The notes: generated by a model not told the origin, from the letters alone. A DNA stretch of 64,000 nt from an uncultured Mucilaginibacter sp. (GCF_903893715.1 NZ_CAITNG010000129.1:1-64000), one strand, 5' to 3'; counted from the stretch's first letter, positions 42,535 to 51,954 are shown. Made by a program: numbers and translations.

Positions 42535-43500
42535 TTGAAAATATCTAACGAAACCAAAATCGGCGCATTAACAGTTGTATCATTAGCTATCCTGCTTTTA
42601 GGGTATAGCTTTTTAAAGGGCAATGATGTTTTTTCGAACGAGAACAGGTTTTATGCCATTTATAATTCGGTTGACGGGCTTGCCATATCAAAACCTGTAT
42701 TGGTAAACGGTTTCCCGATAGGCCGGGTATCGAATATGACTTTACTATCCGACGGGCGCACACTTTGCGAACTGAAAGTAGACTCGAAATACGATATCCC
42801 GAAAAACACTTTAGCTAAATTGGAAGGTACTGACCTGCTGGGCGGCAAAGCCATTGTATTTGAACTGGGCACCAGCAAAGAAATGGCGCCCGACAAAGAT
42901 ACCCTCCGCGCCGATATAAAAGGCGGCATTGCCGAAAGCCTGGAGCCGGTACAAAAAAAGGCTGAAGCCATTGTGGCCAAAATGGATTCAATATTAACTT
43001 CGGTGAACAATATTATGAACCCCAAGTTCCAAAAGAATGTTGACCGCAGCTTTACCAGTATTGCCAACTCGCTGCAGTCGTTGGAAGGTACAACCAAAAA
43101 GGTAGATGCCCTCGTAGGTGCGCAAAGCGCCCATATTGACCATATTATGGCCAATGTGGAAGACATTACAACGAGCCTGAAAACCAGCAACAAATCGTTG
43201 ACGGGTACGATGGCGAACTTTAACAAGATAAGCGACGATATTGCCAAATCGAACATCAAACAAACGCTCGACAACGCCAGCAAGGCAGTAGCCGACCTGC
43301 AAGCTACCATTGCTAAAATGAACAGTAAAGATGGCTCGATAGGTTTAATGCTGAACGATAAAACGGTTTACAACAACCTGAGCGACGCTACCAACAACCT
43401 CAATAAACTACTCATCGACCTGAAAGCCAACCCGAAACGTTATGTACACTTCTCGGTTTTTGGAGGGAAGGATAATAAGGCTGCTGCTGACCCGCAGTAG
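42535..43500 (+). CDS. MlaD/MCE-domain lipid transport protein (TTG start)
   Basis: A 321-residue MCE protein. One N-terminal TM helix (residues ~9-28, GALTVVSLAILLLGYSFLKG) is followed by an MCE domain at ~38-118 (YNSVDGLAISKPVLVNGFPIGRV) and a long helical region to ~315 that would form the periplasmic tunnel-like assembly. Role: phospholipid traffic between membranes. The start is TTG at 42535: MKISNETKIGAL is the standard N-terminus of this family in Bacteroidota and no ATG lies upstream in frame. The ATPase and permease partners are not in the window. Confidence 0.9.
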   Translation: MKISNETKIGALTVVSLAILLLGYSFLKGNDVFSNENRFYAIYNSVDGLAISKPVLVNGFPIGRVSNMTLLSDGRTLCELKVDSKYDIPKNTLAKLEGTDLLGGKAIVFELGTSKEMAPDKDTLRADIKGGIAESLEPVQKKAEAIVAKMDSILTSVNNIMNPKFQKNVDRSFTSIANSLQSLEGTTKKVDALVGAQSAHIDHIMANVEDITTSLKTSNKSLTGTMANFNKISDDIAKSNIKQTLDNASKAVADLQATIAKMNSKDGSIGLMLNDKTVYNNLSDATNNLNKLLIDLKANPKRYVHFSVFGGKDNKAAADPQ

Positions 43501-43534
43501 TCATTGGTTCATTAGTTCACTGGTTCATGGGTGA
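43501..43534. repeat. TCATTGGTTCATTAG word repeat
   Basis: Four degenerate copies of GGTTCATT directly after the MlaD stop codon, between convergent genes. Same style as the other word repeats. Confidence 0.55.
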
Positions 43535-43552
43535 AGAGACTTTTGCTTACTT

Positions 43553-46054
43553 TTATTTCACCGTATAAACTGACGTGCCGGTTATTGGGCCGCCGGTGGC
43601 TTTTATGCCTTCTACAATAATCCTTACTTTGGTTTTGGGGTCGGCGTTGTAAAAGTTTACTGTTGCATGGCCGTTGGCATCGGTGATTATGTTTGGTTCC
43701 CAATGAATGGTAGTGCGGAGGTCGGTTTTACTTTGGTCTTTCGGGCTATCGTATAGGGGTTTGTAAAAAATGCGGGATTGATAATAACCCTTTACTTGGG
43801 TTGTAACCAAACCAAAATCCTGTTTTTCGAACGCATCATCAGTGATAGTTAAGTAAATCATATAGAAATCTTCCCCACCCGGACCCATCAAATGTTTATA
43901 AACAACTTGTTTTACCTTGTCCATTGGTAAGGTGAAATAAGGCATATACATATCATCGATCATATGATCAAATTCATAATCTGTAACAACGTCTGTAATA
44001 ACGGGCCTGCTTAGTGTGTAAACTTCTTGCCCGTTAATAACAAAATGTGGATAAACTTTATGGTACCCAGGAGATTCGATGTATGTGTTTCTAACATGAT
44101 GATGTTCGACCCCGTAAAACACCACTCCGGGGGTATCCATAACTATCGCGTTCTTTAAATTATGTGCTAACCAATTATCTAAAGTTTCAAAATAGTAATC
44201 TTTTTTTTCAATGTTAAAAAATTCGTCCGGATAGCCGAAATGGACGCCAATAATATCCCCTATCATTACCCTTTTATCGGCTTTAATGGTTACTTCCTTT
44301 AAAACCCGCGAACCCTTAATCTTTCCGTTTTTTATGTCCGCAAGCCTTTTATAAAATACTTCATTTGAAGAGTAGCCAGAGTCTAAGACATTATTCGAAT
44401 GGGGAACTATTCCCGATAATGGCTTAAATAGCGAATCGATAGTAATCCAGCCAACCCTTTTCCCCACATTATTGCTCGTGGTCAATTTAATTACCTGCGG
44501 GCCATATAATAGAACGTTATTAATAGAAAAATGGCCTATTGAATCTGTTTTGTTAGTAAATATTTTTGTCCCTCTGGCTTTGAAAGCATTGAGTGTGATA
44601 TTCAGATCCGGCATTGCTTTATCAGCTAACTTTTGACGAACCTTTCCTACAATATCAAATCCATCTTCCGCCTTATAACTAATCCTGATAGCCGTATCGG
44701 CCAATCGCCGCCATATAAAATCACGCCAGCCCTGGGTTAGCAGCAGCATGTCGAGTTGTTTATGGCGGTTTACGTTGGTGGTATCGAAATAGCGGTTTGG
44801 CTGTTCTATCTCACCTTTCAATTCCGATTGCAGCATGAGGTAGGATTGGATGTTTTCGGGCTGCACGGGGACGATTCCCGCATCCACAACGACCATTGAA
44901 ATGTTGGCTTTGCCGCCGTTGGTTTTGATGTCGACGGTAACTTTTTCTTTCGATTGATATTCCGTTTTGTCGGTTATGATGGTCAGCGGTACGGATTTGT
45001 GGTTGATATAAACCAAACGCTCGCAGTGGGGTTTGTTCTGGTCGTCGGTTAGCGTGATGGCGGTGATGCCGTCTGGCAAAAGGTTGTTGTCTATCCTGAT
45101 AAGCGATTGACTGTCATTTATTTGTATATTTTTATTGAAGTATGTTTTGCCGCCATGTTTTCCCGATAAGGCAAAGCTATGACCTTTTACTTCGGCAAAT
45201 TCAGCATCGTTGCAACTAATGATAACGTTGGTTAAGGAGTCGGAATGGCTTACCCGGATAGAAAAGCCTTTGGTTAAAGGTTGTGGCAAATCGGCGTTCA
45301 GGCCTTGTTGGTTTTTGGTATTGATGATGGCGTGATAGTTTTGCCCCTGCATCGGCAAAAGCACAAACAAACCCATCCCTAAAGTATCGCAACTGAAATG
45401 CGCCACCGTATCGCCTGCCGAACTTAATACCGCCCCCTTTGCCGGGATACCTTTGCCAAAACGGTCTTCGGTTTTTACAGCGACAATGGAACTGACGCCG
45501 GTTATCAATGAACCACTTTCGGGGTAAAAGCGTGCAACGGGAATATGAACAATGGCTGGAACTTTTGCCGCGCTTGTTTTAGTCGCTTTGTTGGCGGATT
45601 TATTGCTGGCAGCAACAGTATCCGCTTTTTTGGTTGTTGTATTGAGGATCGTTATCTCCTTTTCAAAAACAAAATTGTCGCCAAAGTTTCGCATCCAGTT
45701 GGTATAGGCGCGCAGGGTGTATTTGCCTGAAGGAATGGAATCGGATAATGAAATATCGCCGTTACCTGTGCCGAAGTCCATGCGGATGATTTCGGAGTTG
45801 ATGATTTTGGCCGAGTCCTGCTCAATCAGATCGACATACAAATTGCCACTGGTGCCAATAGGCTGGTTGTTCTGGGCGTTTACAAGATAAGCCTTGAACC
45901 ATAGCGTATCGCCCTGGGCGTACAGGTTACGATCTGTATGGAGGTATACTTTTTCGAAAAAGAGTTTGAACGAGGGTTTGTCCTGCGCGCGGAGGGTAAA
46001 GCTGTACGCCAATATAAAAGACAGGAAAATTAAACGCTTTGCAGTGAAATGCAT
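43553..46054 (-). CDS. Large secreted MG2-type protein, paralogue 1
   Basis: An 833-residue exported protein (signal peptide to ~residue 23, FTLRAQ). Residues ~28-135 form a macroglobulin MG2-like domain (LFFEKVYLHTDRNLYAQGDTLWFKAYLV ... YTNWMRNFGDNFVFEKE). More beta domains follow, then the family motif MLLLTQGWRDFIWRRLAD (~430), a carboxypeptidase-regulatory-like domain, a region resembling a TonB plug (~650-740), and a C-terminal A2M-like strand set (TTIHWEPNIITDANGHATVNFYNADP). No thioester or barrel is visible. The function is unknown. Two paralogues lie at 56.7-61.7 kb. Confidence 0.75.
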   Translation of the reverse strand: MHFTAKRLIFLSFILAYSFTLRAQDKPSFKLFFEKVYLHTDRNLYAQGDTLWFKAYLVNAQNNQPIGTSGNLYVDLIEQDSAKIINSEIIRMDFGTGNGDISLSDSIPSGKYTLRAYTNWMRNFGDNFVFEKEITILNTTTKKADTVAASNKSANKATKTSAAKVPAIVHIPVARFYPESGSLITGVSSIVAVKTEDRFGKGIPAKGAVLSSAGDTVAHFSCDTLGMGLFVLLPMQGQNYHAIINTKNQQGLNADLPQPLTKGFSIRVSHSDSLTNVIISCNDAEFAEVKGHSFALSGKHGGKTYFNKNIQINDSQSLIRIDNNLLPDGITAITLTDDQNKPHCERLVYINHKSVPLTIITDKTEYQSKEKVTVDIKTNGGKANISMVVVDAGIVPVQPENIQSYLMLQSELKGEIEQPNRYFDTTNVNRHKQLDMLLLTQGWRDFIWRRLADTAIRISYKAEDGFDIVGKVRQKLADKAMPDLNITLNAFKARGTKIFTNKTDSIGHFSINNVLLYGPQVIKLTTSNNVGKRVGWITIDSLFKPLSGIVPHSNNVLDSGYSSNEVFYKRLADIKNGKIKGSRVLKEVTIKADKRVMIGDIIGVHFGYPDEFFNIEKKDYYFETLDNWLAHNLKNAIVMDTPGVVFYGVEHHHVRNTYIESPGYHKVYPHFVINGQEVYTLSRPVITDVVTDYEFDHMIDDMYMPYFTLPMDKVKQVVYKHLMGPGGEDFYMIYLTITDDAFEKQDFGLVTTQVKGYYQSRIFYKPLYDSPKDQSKTDLRTTIHWEPNIITDANGHATVNFYNADPKTKVRIIVEGIKATGGPITGTSVYTVK

Positions 46055-46079
46055 AAGAGCGGTTTATGTTTGGTTATAC

Positions 46080-46087
46080 CAAATATA
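46080..46087 (-). promoter_or_regulatory. -7 promoter box (TATATTTG) for MG2 paralogue 1
   Basis: On the minus strand TATATTTGGTAT, 25 nt upstream of the ATG; a TTG lies 23 nt further upstream as possible -33 element. The box plus GGTAT is the same as at 48366-48377. Confidence 0.55.
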
Positions 46088-46245
46088 GCCATTTAAACCA
46101 TGATATGCCACAATAATATGATACAGAAATTACCTGCGCCGCTTGCATATACGCTCCGTTTTCGCGATATTGTAAAGAATTAAGTAAGGGCCAGATAATT
46201 ATGATTTTCATAATTTATCGAGCTTAAAGTAACAATATCAAGTAA

Positions 46246-46275
46246 AATAATCTTACAAAATCCCCCCCCCCCCTG
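46246..46275 (+). repeat. C12 tract (polyC element)
   Basis: AAAATAATCTTACAAAAT precedes twelve cytosines (46262-46273), followed by TGTCGGG. Related to the polyC family at 2304 and 12765-12945. It lies 32 nt upstream of the Cdd1-like gene and may be polymorphic in length. Confidence 0.55.
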
Positions 46276-46306
46276 TCGGGATTTTGATTAACAAATTTGC
46301 AATACC

Positions 46307-46777
46307 ATGAAAACACCCAAACTCGACCTGACCGATACTGAAAAGATACTGCTCAAAAACGCGGGCATACGCATAAGCGAGCTAGCCCATTACGCTGCCG
46401 ACGAATTGGCGATGATACTGAGTACCACCCTGCACCGGGCCAAATGTATTTTGGCACATATTGAGTTTCAAAGCATTCCTTCGGTAGGGCCGATATTTGC
46501 ACAGGATTTGGTGGACATGGGTTATTTCAGCATTGCCGAACTGAAAGACAAAGACGGCGCGCAATTGTTGAACGAGCACGAACGCCTGATGGGTGTTTGG
46601 ACCGACCCCTGTGTTGAAGACCAGTTTAGGCTGGTGGTGCATTATGCAAACAACCCCGGCAGCAAAAAGCAATGGTGGAACTTTACCTGCGAGCGCAAAA
46701 TATTCCGCGAGGCTTTTGGTTATCCCGAAAGCCGACCACAAAAAGCCTGGCATGAGCGGATTTTAACTGAACAATAA
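46307..46777 (+). CDS. Cdd1-family helix-hairpin-helix protein
   Basis: A 156-residue protein matching the 'pathogenicity locus' Cdd1 family: paired helix-hairpin-helix-like segments (KILLKNAGIRISELAHYAADELAMIL and FQSIPSVGPIFAQDLVDMGYFSIAELKDKDGAQLL), then MGVWTDPCVEDQFRLVVHYA and a basic WWNFTCERKIFREAFGYP tail. HhH modules usually bind DNA non-specifically, so a nucleic-acid role is plausible; the family name does not prove virulence. It has its own upstream region with a C12 tract. Confidence 0.82.
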   Translation: MKTPKLDLTDTEKILLKNAGIRISELAHYAADELAMILSTTLHRAKCILAHIEFQSIPSVGPIFAQDLVDMGYFSIAELKDKDGAQLLNEHERLMGVWTDPCVEDQFRLVVHYANNPGSKKQWWNFTCERKIFREAFGYPESRPQKAWHERILTEQ

Positions 46778-46901
46778 TTTCTTGGATGGTCTGCTTTAAA
46801 ATTACCGCACCGTTGGGCAGCCCAACATAAAATGCTAACATTGTTCAATATGAGCGGCTTTTTCATCATATTGCAACAAAAAACAGGATACAAGATACTG
46901 A

Positions 46902-48293
46902 ATGAGACTGACCATACACGGTGCGGCGCAACAGGTTACCGGGAGCATGCACCTGCTCGAGATAGGAAAATACAAAATACTGGTTGATTGCGGGCTTGAT
47001 TACGAAAAGGACCATCATGTAATGCTGAACGAGGATTTCCCGTTCAGGCCGGAGGAAATAGATGTGGTGGTGCTTACACATGCGCATATCGACCACTCAG
47101 GCAATTTGCCAACGTTGGTACGTATGGGTTTTAACGGGCAGATATTGTGTACCCCACCTACCGCCGAGCTCACCGAGCTGTTGTTGCTCGATTCGGTGAA
47201 CATATTTATGCGGAAGGAGGAGAAATCGCGCAAGCATAACCGCAAAAGGCCGGGCCAGGGCCGGCAGCCGCTCTACCTGCAAAAGCATGTAATGGATACG
47301 GTAGAACGATTTATAACCATTGGCTTTAACCGCCCGTTCCGCATTAACGGCGATATTGAACTGGAGTTTATTCCGGTAGGGCATTTACTCGGCGCCGCAG
47401 CCGCCATATTTACCATAAATGACGGGGGCATCGAAAAAAAGATAGCCTTTACAGGCGATATAGGGCGAAAAAACTACCCCGTACTGAATGACCCGCAGGA
47501 ACTGCCCAAAGTTGATTATATCGTATCAGAATCGACTTATGGAGGCCGTTATCATACTAAAGACAAAACCATAGAGGAAACTTTGGTAGATGTGATCAGT
47601 ACAGCTTGTATCAAAGAGTCGGGCAGATTGATTATACCGGCATTCAGCATCGGGCGCACCCAGGCATTGGTGTTTTCGTTGAATAAGATTTTCAGCAGCG
47701 GATTGTTGCCGCCGGTTAAGGTTTTTGTTGACAGTCCGATGGCTACCGCTTCAACTGGCATCTTCAGGAAATACCATAGCCTCCTGAACGAAGAAGCACA
47801 CGATTTTTATAACCGCAAAGGCGATGAGTTTGAGTTTGATAATTTAAGTTATGTTGAAAACCTGCACGAAAGCAGGCAGGTATCCAATTATTTTGAGCCT
47901 TGTATCATCATATCCTCAGCCGGAATGCTGGAGGGCGGCCGTATACAGGACCATTTGTACCACAACATACAGAATTACTACTGCACCATTTTATTTATAG
48001 GTTATTGTGCCAAGGGTACATTGGGTTACAAACTATTGCGCGGGGACCCAATCGTACACATCCGCGACCGCGACCTGGCGGTATATGCCACCATCAAAAA
48101 AACGGACCTGTTTAGCGCACACGGCGACCATGATGACCTGTTGAACACCATCAAACAGCAAGATGCACAACAACTTAAGAATGTTTTTTTGGTACATGGC
48201 GAAACCGAAAGCATGCAGGCACTGGCAGCCGCGCTTCAACCAGATGGCTATAAGGTTACCCTACCGCAAAAAGGTGTGGTTTATGATTTATAA
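46902..48293 (+). CDS. Metallo-beta-lactamase/beta-CASP RNA-processing exonuclease
   Basis: A 463-residue MBL-fold nuclease. The metal motif HAHIDHSGNLP is at residues ~60-70, FTGDIGR gives the Asp ligand, and SESTYGGR is the usual turn. The beta-CASP domain covers ~210-340 (IPAFSIGRTQALVFSLNKI, DSPMA), and the final KTDLFSAHGDHDDLL carries the last His ligand with the HGE tail. Members such as RNase J-like/CPSF73-like proteins process RNA. It starts 125 nt after the Cdd1-like gene. Confidence 0.92.
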   Translation: MRLTIHGAAQQVTGSMHLLEIGKYKILVDCGLDYEKDHHVMLNEDFPFRPEEIDVVVLTHAHIDHSGNLPTLVRMGFNGQILCTPPTAELTELLLLDSVNIFMRKEEKSRKHNRKRPGQGRQPLYLQKHVMDTVERFITIGFNRPFRINGDIELEFIPVGHLLGAAAAIFTINDGGIEKKIAFTGDIGRKNYPVLNDPQELPKVDYIVSESTYGGRYHTKDKTIEETLVDVISTACIKESGRLIIPAFSIGRTQALVFSLNKIFSSGLLPPVKVFVDSPMATASTGIFRKYHSLLNEEAHDFYNRKGDEFEFDNLSYVENLHESRQVSNYFEPCIIISSAGMLEGGRIQDHLYHNIQNYYCTILFIGYCAKGTLGYKLLRGDPIVHIRDRDLAVYATIKKTDLFSAHGDHDDLLNTIKQQDAQQLKNVFLVHGETESMQALAAALQPDGYKVTLPQKGVVYDL

Positions 48294-48365
48294 AAGATTG
48301 CAACCTGGCACTATACTATATACGTACAAAGAACGTTAACCATTTTAATTGTTGTTTTTGATTGC

Positions 48366-48373
48366 TATATTTG
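48366..48373 (+). promoter_or_regulatory. -7 promoter box (TATATTTG), start-proximal
   Basis: TATATTTG ends 5 nt before the ATG at 48379, the same geometry as at 7990-8003. A near-leaderless transcript is predicted. Confidence 0.45.
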
Positions 48374-48378
48374 GTATC

Positions 48379-48873
48379 ATGAAAAGAAATATTACTGCAA
48401 GATTGGTTGTTTACCTCATACTCGCCTTTTTTGGTATTGCCGCCATTGCTTCGTGTGCTAAAGAGGCCGGGCATCTTTTATCAACAACTACCACAGTTAA
48501 ATCGGCTACGATGCAATTTTACCTCCAAGGCGATACTACGCATATTTTAGCTACGCCGTCGGATACGGTTTCTTTCACCAGCTATACTACCCCTCAAACT
48601 ACCGTTACCGGCAAGAACGGCAAAAAGTATACAAGTTGTGTAATACAGTTTAGCGGCAATGCCAAAGGCACCTTTACCCTGACCAACCTTGCCCTTACAG
48701 TGTTAGAGAAATCGGGTACACTATTAACTACATCGAGCCAAAACTACGGAACAGCTACAATCGATAGTATCAATGTTAACAAAGGGTACATGTCGGGTAA
48801 TTTTACGGGTAAAGTTTTGGTGGCAGCAAACGATACCGCCAATGTGGTCGGTTTATTCACAATACAGCAGTAA
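48379..48873 (+). CDS. Putative lipoprotein, unknown function
   Basis: A 164-residue protein with an SPII-type signal (MKRNITARLVVYLILAFFGIAAIASC; lipobox IASC), then a Thr/Ser-rich beta-type domain (TVKSATMQFYLQGDTTHILATPSDTVSF). No family recognised. I start at the ATG at 48379; a TTG 30 nt upstream lies before the -7 box. A bidirectional terminator follows 20 nt after the stop. Confidence 0.65.
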   Translation: MKRNITARLVVYLILAFFGIAAIASCAKEAGHLLSTTTTVKSATMQFYLQGDTTHILATPSDTVSFTSYTTPQTTVTGKNGKKYTSCVIQFSGNAKGTFTLTNLALTVLEKSGTLLTTSSQNYGTATIDSINVNKGYMSGNFTGKVLVAANDTANVVGLFTIQQ

Positions 48874-48890
48874 AAACTTAATTATATTGA

Positions 48891-48916
48891 AAAAGCCCGG
48901 TATTCCGGGCTTTTTG
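48891..48916. terminator. Bidirectional intrinsic terminator
   Basis: AAAGCCCGG (48892-48900), loop TATT, CCGGGCTTT (48905-48913) with A- and T-runs on either side. It serves the lipoprotein gene (+) and serA (-), which converge here. Confidence 0.85.
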
Positions 48917-48939
48917 TTTTAGAATAACAAATGAGGTTA

Positions 48940-49890
48940 TTATTTCTTAAAGAAATCGATAATCAAATTGGCAAGTTCAACACCAATGCGTTCCTGAGCT
49001 TCGTTGGTCGAAGCTCCAATATGTGGTGTTAATGATATTTTAGGGTGTTTCAATATTTCTTCGCGAGGTGTTGGCTCATTATCAAACACATCTAAACCTG
49101 CAAAGCTTACTTTACCGCTGTCTAAAGCTTCAATTAATGCAAGTTCATCGATGGTTCCGCCGCGTGAGCAGTTTACTACAGCAACGCCTTTCTTCATCGC
49201 CGCAAATTCTTCAGCGCCTAAAACAGGCTTGTCGGTAAACGGTGTGTGTATGCTTATGAAATTACTATTAGCAATCACTTCTTCTTTGGTTGCCGCCTTA
49301 ACGGTTGCTTTCACAACTAAGCCACCACCTAAAGTCACTTCAACTTCAGGATTGAAAGGGAAAAGGTCGTAAGCCAATACATCCATACCCAAACCAATAG
49401 CTACCTTAGCCACCTCACGACCGATACGGCCAAACCCAAGTATACCAATGGTTGTTCCGCGCAACTCAACGCCTTTAGCGTAAGTTTTTTTGAGGTCGTT
49501 GAATTTGGTGCTGCCTTCAACAGGCATTTTGCGGTTACTGTCTTGCAAAAAACGGACGCCTGTAAACAGGTGCGCAAATACGAGTTCGGCAACTGATAAT
49601 GACGACGAAGCAGGCGTATTATACACAGCCACGCCTTTTTCTTTGGCATATTCAACGTCGATGTTGTCCATCCCTACGCCACCGCGGCCAATTAGTTTCA
49701 GCGTTGGCACGGCATCTATCAGGGCTTTGCGCACTTTTGTGGCACTGCGAACAGTTATTGCGTCATATGCGCCTAATTTGGCTGGTAATTCGTCTTGGGG
49801 GATATTTAAAGTATCAACAAAAAAACCTGCTGCTTCTAACAAAGCTTTGCCTGCAGGGTCGATACCATCGTTGGCTAATATTTTAATCAT
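48940..49890 (-). CDS. serA: D-3-phosphoglycerate dehydrogenase (short form)
   Basis: A 316-residue D-isomer 2-hydroxyacid dehydrogenase: NAD motif GILGFGRIGREVAKVAIGLG, catalytic Arg in NCSRGGTIDE, Glu in DVFDNEP, His in LTPHIGAST. First step of serine synthesis from 3-phosphoglycerate. It lacks the C-terminal ACT domain of the E. coli enzyme, so serine feedback by that route is absent. It lies 77 nt downstream of serC; the pair supplies the next steps of the same pathway. Confidence 0.92.
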   Translation of the reverse strand: MIKILANDGIDPAGKALLEAAGFFVDTLNIPQDELPAKLGAYDAITVRSATKVRKALIDAVPTLKLIGRGGVGMDNIDVEYAKEKGVAVYNTPASSSLSVAELVFAHLFTGVRFLQDSNRKMPVEGSTKFNDLKKTYAKGVELRGTTIGILGFGRIGREVAKVAIGLGMDVLAYDLFPFNPEVEVTLGGGLVVKATVKAATKEEVIANSNFISIHTPFTDKPVLGAEEFAAMKKGVAVVNCSRGGTIDELALIEALDSGKVSFAGLDVFDNEPTPREEILKHPKISLTPHIGASTNEAQERIGVELANLIIDFFKK

Positions 49891-49967
49891 TGTGGTTTAT
49901 AAAGTTTATCGGTTGATTTGGTTGACTAAGTTTTGAAAGTAAGTTCTCAACTTAATCAACCACTTTA

Positions 49968-51038
49968 CTATGCTTTATTCTTCTCTGCAAATTCCTGCAT
50001 GGCGTCAATCAGCACATGTACGCTGGTAATGGGTAATGCGTTGTAGATAGATGCCCTGAAACCTCCCGCGCTGCGGTGGCCTTTGATACCTACTATCTCT
50101 TTTTGTTCGCAGAGTTTAAGGAATGGTTTTTCATGCTCAGGGTTTTCAGTAACAAAACAAACATTCATAGCCGAACGGTCTTCGGGAACACATACGCCTT
50201 TAAATAATGGATTGCGGTCTATTTCCTGATATAGCGCTTTCGCCTTGGCGTTGTTCTCTTTTTCGATCGCAGGTACGCCGCCCTTAGCCTTAAGCCATTG
50301 TAGGGTTAGCATAGATACGTATATGGCAAATACCGGCGGGGTGTTGTACATCGAACCACCTTCAATTTGTGTTTGATAGTTTAACATAGCAGGTATTTTG
50401 CGGTCGACATTGCCTAAAATGTCATTCTTAACAATTACCAAAGTTGTTCCGGCAGGCCCCATATTTTTTTGCGCTCCTGCGTATATCAAACCAAAATCGG
50501 CTACGTTGATCTGACGGCTGAATATATCAGACGACATATCGCAGACCACCGGAATAGATGATTTTGGAAAAGAGTGCAATTGTGTACCATAAATGGTATT
50601 ATTTGAAGTAAGGTGCAGATAAGCTGCATCAGCAGGTACTTCAAAATCTTTAGGGATATGTTTAAAGTTATCTTCTTTAGCTGTCGCTATCACTTCCACA
50701 CCACCAAAATATTTGGCTTCCTTCAACGCCTTATTAGCCCACACGCCACTTTCCACATAGGCGGCTTTTCCATCAGACGGTAATAAGTTGTATGGCACCA
50801 TAGCAAACTGGGTACTGGCACCGCCTTGTAAAAACAATACGGAGTATCCTTCGGGTACATTAAATAGTTCCTTTACCAAACGAACGGCTTCATCTAATAC
50901 AGCCTCAAACTCCGGCGACCTGTGCGATATTTCGAGAATAGATAAACCAATTCCATTAAAATCGACAACAGCTGCGGCTGCCTGTTTCAAAACCTCGTGT
51001 GGTAAAATGCCCGGACCGGCACCAAAATTATGTTTCAT
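49968..51038 (-). CDS. serC: Phosphoserine aminotransferase
   Basis: A 356-residue PLP enzyme of the class V fold (MKHNFGAGPGILPHEVL start, PLP-Lys in LIYAGAQKNMGPAGTT, GIKGHRSAGGFRASIYNA near the end). Converts 3-phosphohydroxypyruvate to phosphoserine. I start at the ATG at 51038, which gives the canonical N-terminus; an ATG 48 nt upstream adds a non-conserved extension. serA follows, giving two of the three serine-pathway steps. Confidence 0.94.
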   Translation of the reverse strand: MKHNFGAGPGILPHEVLKQAAAAVVDFNGIGLSILEISHRSPEFEAVLDEAVRLVKELFNVPEGYSVLFLQGGASTQFAMVPYNLLPSDGKAAYVESGVWANKALKEAKYFGGVEVIATAKEDNFKHIPKDFEVPADAAYLHLTSNNTIYGTQLHSFPKSSIPVVCDMSSDIFSRQINVADFGLIYAGAQKNMGPAGTTLVIVKNDILGNVDRKIPAMLNYQTQIEGGSMYNTPPVFAIYVSMLTLQWLKAKGGVPAIEKENNAKAKALYQEIDRNPLFKGVCVPEDRSAMNVCFVTENPEHEKPFLKLCEQKEIVGIKGHRSAGGFRASIYNALPITSVHVLIDAMQEFAEKNKA

Positions 51039-51238
51039 ATTTATGTTTTTGCTATACAATTGCTCAAAGTTTTTACAAAAATGCAAATTAAAACTATAGG
51101 CTTTGTATAATTTTTATTAAATGTTAAAAAAACTTGCTTTTTTCATTTTTTTAATGGCACGAAGTTAAATAAATTGGGATTGGGTGCACCTAATTATTTC
51201 AATTTTTACACTAAAAAATTGATTGTTTGAACACAGAT

Positions 51239-51904
51239 TTAGCCGTTCATTTTTTCGAAATGTTTCAATGCAGATATCGCTTTATTTGGATTGCTTGAAG
51301 AAAACACCGAATTACCGGCAACCAATATATTAGCACCTGTTTTTACCAATTTTTCGATGTTGTTTTGATCAACGCCGCCGTCAATTTCAATATAAAGGTT
51401 GGGGTTGCGCCCAGCCGCCATGTTTTTAAGGTCAGTGATTTTTTTGTAGGTGCCCGCCAGAAACTTTTGCGCCCCAAAGCCCGGATTTACCGACATGATC
51501 AATACCATATCCAAATCCTCAATTATATCGTCGAGCATGGCTACAGGTGTAGCAGGATTCAGCGCCACTCCCGCCCTGCACCCCAATTCCTTTATCTTTT
51601 GAATAGTTCGGTTCAAGTGCGTACAGGCCTCAAAATGTACAGTAATATTATCAGCTCCCGCATCTTTAAATTCCTGCAGGTATCTGTCGGGATCAACAAT
51701 CATCAGGTGAACATCCAATGGTTTTTTGGCCAATGCCTTTATTTGTTTGATGATGGCGAACCCGAACGAAATATTGGGCACAAACACACCATCCATAACG
51801 TCAACGTGCATCCAGTCGGCATCGCTTTGGTTAAGCATTTCGATATCTTTTTGCAGGTTGGCAAAATTAGCGGTTAGAATTGAAGGGGAAACCAGATGAT
51901 CCAT
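51239..51904 (-). CDS. rpe: Ribulose-phosphate 3-epimerase
   Basis: A 221-residue TIM-barrel epimerase of the pentose phosphate pathway. Metal and catalytic residues are in SPSILTANF, WMHVDVMDGVFVPNISFG (Asp), DVHLMIVDPDRY (His), MSVNPGFGAQKF and EIDGGVDQNNI (Asp). Length is standard. It lies 50 nt downstream of a small conserved gene and is separated from serC by 200 bp without a gene. Confidence 0.95.
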   Translation of the reverse strand: MDHLVSPSILTANFANLQKDIEMLNQSDADWMHVDVMDGVFVPNISFGFAIIKQIKALAKKPLDVHLMIVDPDRYLQEFKDAGADNITVHFEACTHLNRTIQKIKELGCRAGVALNPATPVAMLDDIIEDLDMVLIMSVNPGFGAQKFLAGTYKKITDLKNMAAGRNPNLYIEIDGGVDQNNIEKLVKTGANILVAGNSVFSSSNPNKAISALKHFEKMNG

Positions 51905-51954
51905 AATACAAACTTACGCAAATTTTAGCTTTAAGGGAATGGCCGGACGAGGGA

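Noticed and set aside
42660..43310. 216-codon minus-strand frame inside the MlaD gene
   Set aside because: Antisense shadow of the MCE and helical region; no independent support.
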